A stretch of DNA of 64,000 nucleotides from Porticoccus sp. W117 (GTDB lineage: Bacteria > Pseudomonadota > Gammaproteobacteria > Pseudomonadales > Porticoccaceae): NCBI RefSeq assembly GCF_030341905.1, contig NZ_JATAAF010000010.1, forward strand, positions 1 through 64,000. The letters run 5' to 3'. Made by a program: the position numbers and the translations under genes. Of this stretch, positions 17,503 through 25,818 are shown piece after piece; position 1 is the stretch's first letter, and each line of letters starts with the position of its first letter. The notes under the pieces were generated by a model. That model was given only the letters and a program-made list of their open reading frames with translations, did not search any database and had not been told where the DNA came from.

Positions 17503-18957
17503 ATGCACTTTATCGTCAAACTGTTCCCGGAGATCATCGTCAAGTCAACGCCGGTGCGTAAGCGAATGATCAAACAGCTGGCCAACAATCTCACCAAGTT
17601 GGTGAAAGGCCTGTCTGAAGAGCTGCGTGTGGTGCGCGAGTGGGACAAGATTGAGGTGGTCGGCCCTGAGGGTAATGAGACCCTTGAGCTAAGCGTTCGC
17701 AAGGTGCTGCAAAACACCCCGGGCATTGCCAATTTTTCCTCGGTGCGTCGCTACGCGCTGGGGGATCTGGACCAGATGTACCAGCAAACCCTGACTCACT
17801 GGGGTGATGCGCTGGCGGGCAAAACCTTTTGTGTGAGGGCAAAGCGCACTGGCAGTCACGATTTTAACTCCAATGAGGTGGAGCAGTACGTGGGCGGTGG
17901 CCTTAACCAGAATACAGATGCCGCCGGAGTGAAGCTGAAAAACCCGGATGTGACTGTGCGCCTGGAAATCAAGGACGACAACTTTTATGTGATTGAAAAT
18001 ACCCAGCCGGGCCTGGGGGGCTTCCCCATTGGCACTCAGGATTCGGTGATCTCGCTGATTTCCGGTGGCTTCGATTCCAACGTGGCCAGCTACCTGTGCA
18101 TGAAGCGTGGCTTGCGCACTCACTTTCTGTTTTTTAACCTCGGCGGTCGTGCCCACGAGCTGGGTGTTAAAGAGGTGGCTCACTTTTTGTGGCAAAAGTA
18201 CGGCGCTTCCCATTCGGTGAAATTCATCACCGTGCCCTTTGAAGAAGTGGTAGCGGAGATTCTGGAAAACGTCGATAACTCCCAGATGGGGGTAATTCTC
18301 AAGCGCATGATGTTGCGCGCGGCCAGCCAAGTGGCGGACACTCTCAATGTGGAAGCGGTGGTGACCGGTGAGGCGGTGGCTCAGGTGTCCAGCCAGACGC
18401 TGGCCAACCTGTCGGTTATCGACAAAGTGACCGATACACTGGTGTTGCGGCCGCTGATTACCGCCGACAAAAACGACATTATCAAAACCGCCCGCGACAT
18501 TGGCACTGAGGAATTTTCCGCCAGTATGCCGGAGTACTGCGGCGTTATTTCGGTGAAGCCCACCACCCGTGCACGGATGGAGCGCATCGAGCGGGAGGAG
18601 TCACGTTTCGACTTTGCGGTTCTCGATGCAGCGGTGAATAGCCGCCGAGAAGAAATGATTCACGATGTGATGGAGCAAGTGGATGCCGATATCGATGTGG
18701 AAGTGCTGTCGGTGCCCCTGGCGGAAGCGGTGATATTGGATATCCGCCACCCGGATGAGGAAGAGCTGAACCCGCTGCACGTCAATGGCGCCCGTGTGGA
18801 AAAATTGCCTTTTTACCAGCTGGGCAAAAAATTCAAGCAGTTGGATGGCGACACCCGCTACATGCTCTACTGCGCCAAGGGAATCATGAGTCGTCTGCAC
18901 GCAGAGATTTTATTTGAGCAAGGTCATGGCAATGTGGCCGTATATAGACCTAAATAG
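17503..18957 (+). CDS. thiI: tRNA 4-thiouridine synthase with rhodanese domain
   Basis: ThiI adenylates U8 of tRNA and transfers sulfur to it; rhodanese-containing forms also serve thiamine thiazole synthesis. The 484 residues contain an N-terminal ferredoxin-like/THUMP region (MHFIVKLFPEIIVKSTPVRK onward), the PP-loop SGGFDSNVASYLCMKRG near residue 187, and a C-terminal rhodanese domain whose catalytic cysteine lies in YMLYCAKGIMSRLHAEIL near residue 460. The length fits the long, rhodanese-bearing form. Sulfur would come from a cysteine desulfurase; a CsdA-CsdE fusion is encoded 2.3 kb downstream, though IscS is the usual donor. Confidence 0.97.
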   Translation: MHFIVKLFPEIIVKSTPVRKRMIKQLANNLTKLVKGLSEELRVVREWDKIEVVGPEGNETLELSVRKVLQNTPGIANFSSVRRYALGDLDQMYQQTLTHWGDALAGKTFCVRAKRTGSHDFNSNEVEQYVGGGLNQNTDAAGVKLKNPDVTVRLEIKDDNFYVIENTQPGLGGFPIGTQDSVISLISGGFDSNVASYLCMKRGLRTHFLFFNLGGRAHELGVKEVAHFLWQKYGASHSVKFITVPFEEVVAEILENVDNSQMGVILKRMMLRAASQVADTLNVEAVVTGEAVAQVSSQTLANLSVIDKVTDTLVLRPLITADKNDIIKTARDIGTEEFSASMPEYCGVISVKPTTRARMERIEREESRFDFAVLDAAVNSRREEMIHDVMEQVDADIDVEVLSVPLAEAVILDIRHPDEEELNPLHVNGARVEKLPFYQLGKKFKQLDGDTRYMLYCAKGIMSRLHAEILFEQGHGNVAVYRPK

Positions 18958-18968
18958 CCCGACCAAAG

Positions 18969-19071
18969 TGACGCCCTAAACGGGCGTCATCCTGAGCCAC
19001 GCAGTGGCGTGAGGATCTCACAACTATCAGGGCCTGAGATCCTCGCGGTCGCTTCGCTCCCTCAGGAAGAC
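18969..19071. repeat. GTCATCCTGAG inverted repeat with terminator-like hairpin after thiI
   Basis: A hairpin TGACGCCC-TAAAC-GGGCGTCA (18969-18989) overlaps the left arm of an inverted repeat at 18986-19071 (GTCATCCTGAGCCACGC... against ...CCTCAGGAAGAC). The outer arms found in the composite copies are missing here. It may also end thiI transcription. Confidence 0.7.
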
Positions 19072-19106
19072 AGGTCTCCTGAAATTAATTTTTACCGGAA
19101 CCCCCA

Positions 19107-20024
19107 ATGCTAGCGCAAATCTTCGCCCCCAAATTACTGATCCTTTACACCTTTATCGGTTGTGGCATTTACGTGCACTACCGCGGCAAGGTGCGTCACA
19201 AGTTTTTCCGTCAACTGAGTGACCACTCCACCATTATGGCGCCGGTGAATTGCCTGATGTACCTGTTCTCTAAAGTCCCCAACACGCCGTATCTGGATGT
19301 GAAGCAATTCCCGGAATTGCAGCTGTTGCAGGATAACTGGGAGACCATTCGCGATGAGGCACAGCAACTGTCTGGTGGTGGCCATATCAAGAAAAGCGAA
19401 AAGCTGGACGACCTGGGGTTCAACTCGTTTTTCAAAACTGGCTGGACTCGTTTTTACCTGAAGTGGTATCAGGATTACCTGCCATCCGCCAAAGCGTTGT
19501 GCCCGCAAACCCTGGAATTGCTGCGTCAGTGCCCATCGGTAAAAGCGGCCATGTTTACTATGCTGCCTCCCGGCGGCACTCTGGTGCGACACCGCGACCC
19601 CTACGCCGGTTCGTTGCGCTATCACCTCGGTTTGGTAACCCCCAACAGCGATGACTGCTATATCGCTGTGGACGGCGACAAATATTCCTGGCGCGATGGC
19701 GAAGAGGTGATGTTTGATGAGACGTATATTCACTACGCCGCGAATAACAGCGATACAGATCGCCTGATTCTGTTCTGCGATATCGAGCGCCCCATGAACA
19801 ACCCCATTGCCAAGTGGTTCAACAAAATTTTTGGCCGTTTTGTGGTGACTGCTTCCGCCACCAAAAATACCGACAGCGACAAGGTGGGCCTGCTCAATCG
19901 CATCTTTGGCGGCGTTTACCAGATTCGCATTATCGGCAAAAAGCTCAAGGCGTTTAACAAGCCGCTTTACTATCTGGTGAAGTGGGCGCTGTTTGGGCTG
20001 ATCCTCTGGGCAATCTTTTTCTAA
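19107..20024 (+). CDS. LpxO-like Fe(II)/2-oxoglutarate aspartyl/asparaginyl beta-hydroxylase
   Basis: This 305-residue protein matches the aspartyl/asparaginyl beta-hydroxylase family that includes LpxO, which hydroxylates secondary acyl chains of lipid A. It has an N-terminal membrane segment (residues 1-22), the iron-binding LVRHRDPYAGSLRYHLGLV near residue 160, the second histidine in ETYIHYAANNSDTDRLILFCDIERP near residue 212, and a C-terminal membrane segment (ALFGLILWAIFF). Membrane attachment at both ends favours a lipid A substrate over a protein one, but this is inference. The gene stands alone between two repeat elements. Confidence 0.85.
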   Translation: MLAQIFAPKLLILYTFIGCGIYVHYRGKVRHKFFRQLSDHSTIMAPVNCLMYLFSKVPNTPYLDVKQFPELQLLQDNWETIRDEAQQLSGGGHIKKSEKLDDLGFNSFFKTGWTRFYLKWYQDYLPSAKALCPQTLELLRQCPSVKAAMFTMLPPGGTLVRHRDPYAGSLRYHLGLVTPNSDDCYIAVDGDKYSWRDGEEVMFDETYIHYAANNSDTDRLILFCDIERPMNNPIAKWFNKIFGRFVVTASATKNTDSDKVGLLNRIFGGVYQIRIIGKKLKAFNKPLYYLVKWALFGLILWAIFF

Positions 20025-20031
20025 GCTGCCC

Positions 20032-20093
20032 GTCATTGCGAGGAGCGTAGCGACGTGGCAATCTTCTGAACAAAGGAGATTGCCATGGCTACG
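20032..20093. repeat. GTCATTGCGAG repeat whose right arm carries the RBS and start codon of the next gene
   Basis: The left arm at 20032-20064 (GTCATTGCGAGGAGCGTAGC...) ends in GGCAATCT. The right arm GAGATTGCCATGGCTACG at 20076-20093 matches the expected inverted arm for AGATTGCCA and GCTACG. Within it AAGGAG (20073-20078) and ATG (20085-20087) form the translation start of the DUF1801 gene; the outer third of the right arm is replaced by coding sequence. Confidence 0.75.
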
Positions 20094-20504
20094 TTAAAAA
20101 CCCAGCCTCGCAAGGCCAGTGTAAAAACATTCCTCGATAAAGCCGCCAGCGGTGAGCGCCGCTCGGACTGCGATCGCGTCCTTAACCTGCTTCAAGAAAT
20201 TAGCGGCGAACCTCCGGTGATGTGGGGCGCCAGTATTATCGGCTTTGGCCGTTACCGCTACGATAACACCCAGGGCGGCGGCGAGTGGATGCTCACTGGC
20301 TTTTCGCCGCGCAAGCAAAACCTTACCGTTTATATCATGAACGGATTTTCCCGCTACCCGGATTTGATGGCCAAATTGGGTAAGCACAAAACCGGTAAAT
20401 CCTGCCTCTACATCAAAAAACTCAGCGACGTGGATTTCGAGGTACTGCGGGAGCTGGTGGTTCGCTCTGTGGCGGATATGCGACTTGCCTATGACACTGA
20501 TTGA
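20085..20504 (+). CDS. DUF1801 domain-containing protein
   Basis: This 139-residue cytoplasmic protein carries the DUF1801 (YdhG-like) fold signatures: an early helix with DCDRVLNLLQEISGEPPVMWGASIIGFGRYRY, split by GGGEWMLTGFSPRKQNLTVYIMNG, and the ending KTGKSCLYIKKLSDVDFEVL. The biochemical role of the family is not established. Its start ATG and Shine-Dalgarno come from the right arm of a repeat element (20076-20093). It overlaps the tatD start by 14 bp, so the two are translationally coupled. Confidence 0.85.
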   Translation: MATLKTQPRKASVKTFLDKAASGERRSDCDRVLNLLQEISGEPPVMWGASIIGFGRYRYDNTQGGGEWMLTGFSPRKQNLTVYIMNGFSRYPDLMAKLGKHKTGKSCLYIKKLSDVDFEVLRELVVRSVADMRLAYDTD

Positions 20505-21267
20505 CAGCCACTGCCATTTCGATTTTGGCGCGTTTGATGACAACCGCGAACAGTGTTGGCGGGAATGTCGGCAAGCGGGTGTGGAGCAATTGGTGATCCC
20601 CGGTGTTAACCCGGCTGAACTGGATGTGCCCTTTGGCTGTGCCGAATCGCTGCCCGGAATATTTGCTGCCGTGGGCCTGCACCCCTGGTGGGTGGCTGCC
20701 TGGAGTGAACAACAAACTCCACAGCAGCTGGTAACCGCACTGGAAAAATATCTCCAACATCCAAAGTGTGTGGCAGTGGGGGAGTGTGGCCTGGATGGCT
20801 ACCTGGATATTGCTATCGAACAGCAACTGCCCTGGTTTGAACAACAACTGAAGCTAGCCTGTGACGCCAAATTACCGGTGATTATTCATGTGCTCAAAGC
20901 CCACAACAGGGTTATCGAATTGTTAAAAAAATACCGCCTCCCCAAGGGCGGAGTGATCCATGCCTTTACCGGCAGCGCTGAATTGGGGCGGCGTTATTGG
21001 GAGCTGGGTTTTTACCTGGGTATCGGCGGTACCATCACTTACGAGCGCGCCCGCAAAACCCGCGATGCCGTAACGCAGTTGCCACTGCAATCTCTGTTGC
21101 TGGAAACTGACGCGCCCGACATGCCCCTTTGGGGCCACCAGGGCCAATCCAACAGTCCACTCTATTTGCCGGAAATTGCCAACTGTCTGGCGCAGCTGCG
21201 TGGGCAAAGCGTCGAAGACATTGCTGCCCAGACAACCGCAAACAGCCAACAGCTATTTGGAATTTGA
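20491..21267 (+). CDS. TatD family metal-dependent hydrolase (DNase/RNase)
   Basis: TatD proteins are TIM-barrel metal-dependent nucleases. The 258-residue protein shows the ordered family motifs: DSHCHFDFGAFDD at the start, GLHPWW near residue 66, VAVGECGLDGYL near residue 93, IIHVLKAHNRV, GVIHAFTGSAE near residue 152 and LLETDAPDMPL near residue 205. The ATG at 20491 is used; a TTG six bases upstream is possible. It overlaps DUF1801 by 14 bp and ends 2 bp before the CsdA-CsdE fusion, so these three genes probably form one operon. Confidence 0.92.
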   Translation: MTLIDSHCHFDFGAFDDNREQCWRECRQAGVEQLVIPGVNPAELDVPFGCAESLPGIFAAVGLHPWWVAAWSEQQTPQQLVTALEKYLQHPKCVAVGECGLDGYLDIAIEQQLPWFEQQLKLACDAKLPVIIHVLKAHNRVIELLKKYRLPKGGVIHAFTGSAELGRRYWELGFYLGIGGTITYERARKTRDAVTQLPLQSLLLETDAPDMPLWGHQGQSNSPLYLPEIANCLAQLRGQSVEDIAAQTTANSQQLFGI

Positions 21268-21269
21268 CG

Positions 21270-22928
21270 ATGCTGTTTAGCCCCCAACAATTCAAGCAAC
21301 AGTTCCCTCTTTTCTCCCAGCCGGAAAACTGTGAGTTGGTGTATCTGGATAACGCCGCGACGACCCACCGCCCGCAAGTTGTGATCGACGCGGTGGCGGA
21401 TTTTTATCGCACCAGCAACGCCAATACACACCGTTCCAGCCATCGCCTGGCCCGTCGTGCTACGGAAATGGTGGAGGCGACTCGCATTGCCGCGGGGCGA
21501 TTTCTCAATGCTGCAGAGCCTTCCGAGGTGATATTTACTCGTGGCTCCACCGAGGGGCTCAACCTGTTGGCCAGCAGCCTGACAGAAAATTTGAGCCCTG
21601 GTGATGAAATTGTACTGACCACGGCGGAGCACCACGCCAACCTGGTGCCTTGGCAGATGGCGGCCCAGCGTCACGACCTTATTCTGAAATTTGTGCCCCA
21701 TAAGAACGGTGTGCCGCAGTTTGATCGCGTTGAAGAAGTGCTGTCGGAGCGCACCAAAATTGTGTCGGTGACTGCGGCGTCCAATGCCTTGGGCTTTATG
21801 GCTGATTTGGGGCCGCTGAAGCAGGTATTGGCAGATCGCAACATCCGCTGGATAGTGGACGCGGCTCAACTGGCTGCACATCAGGTTGTGGATGCGCAAA
21901 CCATTGGCTGTGATTTTCTGGTGTGCTCCGCTCACAAGTTTTATGGCCCTACCGGAGTTGGCTTGCTGTATGGCCGTCGAGAATCCCTGGCAGCACTGCC
22001 GCCCTGGCAGGGCGGTGGGGAAATGATTGAGCAGGTACAGCTGCAGAGCAGTACCTATGGGGCGCCGCCACACCGTTTTGAAACCGGTACTTCCTCTCTG
22101 GCGGCCATTGCCGGGCTGGGTGCTTGCCTGCAGTTTTTGCAGCAGTTGGATCGCGATGCCATGGCGGCTTACGAACAGCAATTGACGGACTACTTGCACC
22201 AGCAGTTACAAAAGTTACCGGGTATTGACTTGTTATCCAATGCCGAAAGCAATGTAGGTATTGCCACCTTTGCACCCGCTGTGGAAAGCGCGTTGCAGGC
22301 AACGGATATCGCCCACTGGCTCGATGGCCGAGATATCGCCGTGCGCGCCGGCCGCCATTGCGCCATGCCGTTGATGGAGTTGCGCTCAGGCCACGGTAGC
22401 AGCGTGCGCGCCTCCATCGCCGCCTATAACAGTCGCAACGATATTGATCGGCTGATCGAGTCTTTGCAGAATTGCCTGGCGGCTACACAAAGCAATTCTT
22501 CGCTGGTAACCACTGCGGACGCTGACCATCTTGAAGAACTGTCTATTGAGCAGCTAAGACAACAAAGGGGCTGGCAGCAACGCTACCGACAGTTGATGAA
22601 GTGGGCCGACGCCATTGCCCCTAAGCCGGGTATTCGTACCGTGGGCAATCGGGTGCGCGGTTGCGAAGCCGCTACCTGGGTCAGTCATCGAATGGTTGAT
22701 GATCGGCACCAGTTTTTTATCGACAGTGAGGCGCGGGTCGTGAAGGGGCTGGCCGCTCTGTTGCTGCTGTTGGTGAACAACAAAACCACTGCTGAAATTG
22801 CCGCTTTAGATATGGATGCCCTGTTTGCTGACCTTGGCCTGGAAAAGCACCTAAGCCCCTCCCGCAGTAATGGTTTTCGGGCGCTGGTGAATAGAGTGCT
22901 GCAATTGTCTGGCTCCCTTTTGGGGTAG
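21270..22928 (+). CDS. Fused cysteine desulfurase CsdA and sulfur acceptor CsdE
   Basis: At 552 residues this is about 150 longer than a normal CsdA/SufS. Residues 1-403 are a class V aminotransferase-fold desulfurase: PLP lysine K223 in CSAHKFYGPTG and catalytic cysteine C364 in AGRHCAMPLM. Residues from about 420 to the end are a SufE/CsdE domain, with the persulfide-accepting C465 in VRGCEAATWVS. In E. coli these are separate proteins that pass sulfur to CsdL/TcdA for ct6A formation; here donor and acceptor are one chain. The ATG at 21270, 2 bp after the tatD stop, gives MLFSPQQFKQQFP. The join shows no stop or frameshift, and tcdA lies 1.4 kb away. Confidence 0.93.
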   Translation: MLFSPQQFKQQFPLFSQPENCELVYLDNAATTHRPQVVIDAVADFYRTSNANTHRSSHRLARRATEMVEATRIAAGRFLNAAEPSEVIFTRGSTEGLNLLASSLTENLSPGDEIVLTTAEHHANLVPWQMAAQRHDLILKFVPHKNGVPQFDRVEEVLSERTKIVSVTAASNALGFMADLGPLKQVLADRNIRWIVDAAQLAAHQVVDAQTIGCDFLVCSAHKFYGPTGVGLLYGRRESLAALPPWQGGGEMIEQVQLQSSTYGAPPHRFETGTSSLAAIAGLGACLQFLQQLDRDAMAAYEQQLTDYLHQQLQKLPGIDLLSNAESNVGIATFAPAVESALQATDIAHWLDGRDIAVRAGRHCAMPLMELRSGHGSSVRASIAAYNSRNDIDRLIESLQNCLAATQSNSSLVTTADADHLEELSIEQLRQQRGWQQRYRQLMKWADAIAPKPGIRTVGNRVRGCEAATWVSHRMVDDRHQFFIDSEARVVKGLAALLLLLVNNKTTAEIAALDMDALFADLGLEKHLSPSRSNGFRALVNRVLQLSGSLLG

Positions 22929-22996
22929 TAATGGCTGGTTCCTTTAACGTGCCATGATGGTTTTGAGTGGCTTATCGAAAAGGCAAGGTTCTTATT

Positions 22997-23587
22997 ATGG
23001 AAAACTGGATCAACCCCATTACCTTGAGCGGCGATCACGTCATTCTGGAACCCATGTCCAGTGACCATGTGATGGCGCTGCAACAGGCCAGTGCCGATGG
23101 TGAATTGTGGAGGCTCTGGTATACCCACATACCCGAGCCGGATAAAACCGCCGATTATGTCAATGAGGCGCTGGCCGCCCAGCAGCGAAGAGAGATGCTG
23201 CCCTTTGTGGTGCGTCATAAAGCGAGTGGCCAGGTGATTGGCTCAACCCGGTTTTGTAATATCGACAACGTTCATCGCCGGGTGGAAATTGGCTACACCT
23301 GGTACGCCAAATCATTCCAGCGCAGCGCGGTAAACAGCGAGTGCAAATTGCTGTTGTTGCAACACGCGTTTGAAGCCCTTGAAGTGATTGCGGTGGAGTT
23401 TCGCACACACTGGCACAACCGCGCGTCGCGGGCAGCCATTGCCCGGTTGGGTGCAAAACAGGATGGGGTGTTGAGAAACCACCAGCGTTCTGCCGATGGC
23501 AGCTATCGCGATACAGTGGTGTTCTCCATTACCAACGGGGAGTGGTCGGCGGTAAAACAGAACCTGAGATTTCAGTTGGCCCGCTAA
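22997..23587 (+). CDS. GNAT acetyltransferase, RimJ/RimL type
   Basis: A 196-residue acetyl-CoA-dependent N-acetyltransferase-like protein. It opens with the RimL-type strand LSGDHVILEPMSSDHVMAL, has the central VIGSTRFCNIDNVHRRVEIGYTWYA and then EFRTHWHNRASRAAIARLGAKQDGVLRNH, typical of the acetyl-CoA site and the C-terminal hydrophobic strand of ribosomal-protein and small-molecule acetyltransferases. The substrate is unknown. The ATG at 22997 begins the conserved part; an in-frame start 30 bp upstream is possible. Its last 59 bp overlap the convergent GGDEF gene. Confidence 0.85.
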   Translation: MENWINPITLSGDHVILEPMSSDHVMALQQASADGELWRLWYTHIPEPDKTADYVNEALAAQQRREMLPFVVRHKASGQVIGSTRFCNIDNVHRRVEIGYTWYAKSFQRSAVNSECKLLLLQHAFEALEVIAVEFRTHWHNRASRAAIARLGAKQDGVLRNHQRSADGSYRDTVVFSITNGEWSAVKQNLRFQLAR

Positions 23588-24347
23588 CCGGCGCTGCAGC
23601 CGCCGGGCCGGGGTTTACCGAATGAGTGACCCGGTTTTTGCCGGACTTTTTCGCCCGATACAGGGCTTTGTCTGCCTGATTACACAGTTGTTCAAAAGAC
23701 AGTGGCTGATTCCACTCTGTGGCAGAGATGCCAATGCTGGCAGTGCACTGAATCGCCTGCTGCTTGTACTGCACAACGTGCTGGCCCAGGCTGCGGCGCA
23801 GCTTTTCTGCCAGGTGCATGGCGCCACCCAGGTGTGTATCCGCCAGCGCCAAAGCAAATTCCTCGCCACCGATGCGGCCAACCAGATCGCTGGCTCTGAT
23901 CTGGTGGCGGATAATCTCACCAAACTGCCTTAACACCTCATCACCGGCGGGGTGGCCATGGGTGTCATTCACCTGTTTGAAATCGTCGACATCCAGGTAC
24001 AGCAATGAAAAAGGCGCGTGATTGCGGCTGGCCACTTTCATCACACTGAGGGCGCTGTCCATAAAGGCCCGGCGGGTCATTACAGTAGTCAGGGAATCGT
24101 AAGTGGCCAGCTTGCGGGCTTCCTGCTCCAGATCATGAATTTTCAGGATCAAGCCAGTGCTGTGCCAGGTGGCGGTGGGTGCGATCAGCGCGGGCACCAA
24201 AATAGAAATAACCAGCCCAATGGTGTTGATGCCGTCTGCAAACCACGCCATCACCAGATAGGTGATCAGCACAGATACCAGAACGCAGGCCACGGCAAAT
24301 AACGCCACGGTGCGATTGCGCCCCAGTCTGATAATCATGTCCTTCAT
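23529..24347 (-). CDS. Membrane GGDEF diguanylate cyclase
   Basis: The 272-residue protein has two N-terminal membrane helices (roughly residues 12-34 and 40-60) with no large sensor domain, then a GGDEF domain. LLYLDVDDFKQVNDTHGH holds the metal-binding aspartate. RIGGEEFAL is an intact active-site motif. RASD, five residues before it, is the inhibitory I-site, so it should be an active, product-inhibited cyclase. The last 25 residues form a Pro/Ala-rich tail whose coding sequence overlaps the convergent acetyltransferase gene by 59 bp. It lies 24 bp after tcdA on the same strand. Confidence 0.9.
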   Translation of the reverse strand: MKDMIIRLGRNRTVALFAVACVLVSVLITYLVMAWFADGINTIGLVISILVPALIAPTATWHSTGLILKIHDLEQEARKLATYDSLTTVMTRRAFMDSALSVMKVASRNHAPFSLLYLDVDDFKQVNDTHGHPAGDEVLRQFGEIIRHQIRASDLVGRIGGEEFALALADTHLGGAMHLAEKLRRSLGQHVVQYKQQAIQCTASIGISATEWNQPLSFEQLCNQADKALYRAKKSGKNRVTHSVNPGPAAAAPVSGPTEISGSVLPPTTPRW

Positions 24348-24371
24348 TAAGCCTTCTCCTAAACCCCTCTC

Positions 24372-25181
24372 CTAAACTCTCTCCAGGTAGCGATCCACTG
24401 CCCTTGCTGCTGCTACCATGCCAAAGGTGGCTGTCACCATGGTAGATGAGCCAAAGCCGCCACTGCAATCCAGTTTCACGCCCTCGTCCATGTGCTGCTT
24501 GCGCTGGCACACGCTACCGTCCGGCGCTGGGTACTTCATCTGTTCGGTGGAAAATACCGCCTGCACGCGCATATTGCGTTTCGGGTCTTTGGGGAAGTTG
24601 TATTTATCCCGCAAACGGGTACGAACCCGTGACAGCAGCGAATCCTTAACCGAGCGGTGTAAATCCCCCACAGTCACTTTGCTGGGGTCACTGCGCCCAC
24701 CAGCGGAGCCAACTGTCACTACTTGTTGCTTTTGGCGACGACAATGGGCGATTAATGCCGCTTTGGCGTACGACGCATCGATGGCGTCGATCACCACCTG
24801 GGCATCAGCGGGAATCACCTCGGCCAGGTTTTCCGGCTCGGCAAAATCGTCCACCACAATTACCCGAACATCAGGGTTAATGGCCTGTAATCGTTGCGCC
24901 AGTACAGCGGTTTTTGGCTGGCCTATGGTGTCCTTCGTGGTGTGCAGTTGGCGATTGCTGTTGGTGATGCAGATGTCGTCCATATCCACCAGAGTAATTG
25001 CCCCCAGGCCGGTACGCACCAGCGCCTCCGCCGCCCAGGAGCCCACCCCGCCGATGCCCACTACCACAAAGTGGCCGCTGTGGAGCGCCCGCAAGCCATC
25101 CATGCCATAGAGCCGGGCGATGCCGCCAAAGCGCTGCAAGTAGCTTTCGGGTAGAAAGTTGTCGGGTGGGGGGGCTGTCAT
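24372..25181 (-). CDS. tcdA: tRNA threonylcarbamoyladenosine dehydratase (CsdL)
   Basis: TcdA is an E1-like enzyme that uses ATP to cyclise t6A in tRNA to ct6A; the CsdA-CsdE sulfur-relay pair supports it in E. coli. The 269-residue protein has the adenylation nucleotide motif VVVGIGGVGSWAAEALVRTG near residue 35, then DMDDICITNSNRQLHTT, DAIDASYAKAALIAHC and a C-terminal GGFGSSTMVTATFGMVAA. The ATG at 25181 starts the family-like MTAPPPDNFLPESYLQRFGG; longer in-frame starts add 113 unrelated residues. Its proximity to the CsdA-CsdE fusion supports a joint role in ct6A synthesis. Confidence 0.94.
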   Translation of the reverse strand: MTAPPPDNFLPESYLQRFGGIARLYGMDGLRALHSGHFVVVGIGGVGSWAAEALVRTGLGAITLVDMDDICITNSNRQLHTTKDTIGQPKTAVLAQRLQAINPDVRVIVVDDFAEPENLAEVIPADAQVVIDAIDASYAKAALIAHCRRQKQQVVTVGSAGGRSDPSKVTVGDLHRSVKDSLLSRVRTRLRDKYNFPKDPKRNMRVQAVFSTEQMKYPAPDGSVCQRKQHMDEGVKLDCSGGFGSSTMVTATFGMVAAARAVDRYLERV

Positions 25182-25272
25182 GGCGCGGATTCTATAGATC
25201 GCGGCCCTCGGTTGCCACTTGTGTTGGCGGCTTTTAAGATGGTGTATTGATAAAAACAGCAGGAAGCATGAG

Positions 25273-25809
25273 ATGCATATTGTACTGACGATCCTGGGGG
25301 CGATTGTCACCATTCTGATTCTGGTCCGCCGCCTGGATAATGCCGGCATCAGCCTCAATAGCCTCAATCCGTTTTGGTACTTTCGCCGCCGCAAATGGCA
25401 GCAGCAATACAACGCCGATCCCGGCTTTTGCATTGAAAGCCCCATGGAAACCACCGCCGGACTAATGTACGTGGCAGCCAAGTGTTCCGGGGATATTTCC
25501 AGAGAGCAAAAATCCTGCATCTTGAATTTGTTCCAGCAGGAGTTTCATTTATCAGAAAGGGAGTCCACTGAATTGTTGGCTTCCTGCAGTTTTTTGCTTC
25601 CCGATGAAGACAAAGTGAAAGATCAACTCAGCAAGTTCCTCGAACCCAGCTTGGAAAAATTTACCGATGAGCAACGGCAGTCTGCTATTGCGTTGGTGGA
25701 GAAAGTGATTGCTTGTGAAGATGTGGTGGCGAGTAAGCAGCGGGAGTTTGCTGAGCAGGTGGAGCAGCAGCTCAAAATTGCAACGGGCAAAGAGACACAG
25801 AGCTGGTAA
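25273..25809 (+). CDS. Membrane-anchored TerB-like protein
   Basis: A 178-residue protein with one N-terminal membrane segment (MHIVLTILGAIVTILILVRR) and a cytoplasmic helical part resembling TerB-type folds: LMYVAAKCSGDISREQKSCILNLFQQEFHLSERESTELL. TerB domains occur in tellurite-resistance and phage-defence contexts but also in housekeeping proteins, so no function is claimed. The ATG at 25273 begins the membrane segment. It is divergent from tcdA and ends 9 bp from the convergent M28 peptidase stop. Confidence 0.7.
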   Translation: MHIVLTILGAIVTILILVRRLDNAGISLNSLNPFWYFRRRKWQQQYNADPGFCIESPMETTAGLMYVAAKCSGDISREQKSCILNLFQQEFHLSERESTELLASCSFLLPDEDKVKDQLSKFLEPSLEKFTDEQRQSAIALVEKVIACEDVVASKQREFAEQVEQQLKIATGKETQSW

Positions 25810-25818
25810 TGGCAGTCG

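Noticed and set aside
19134..20036. 300-codon open frame opposite the LpxO-like gene
   Set aside because: Shadow frame; no motif and no start signal.
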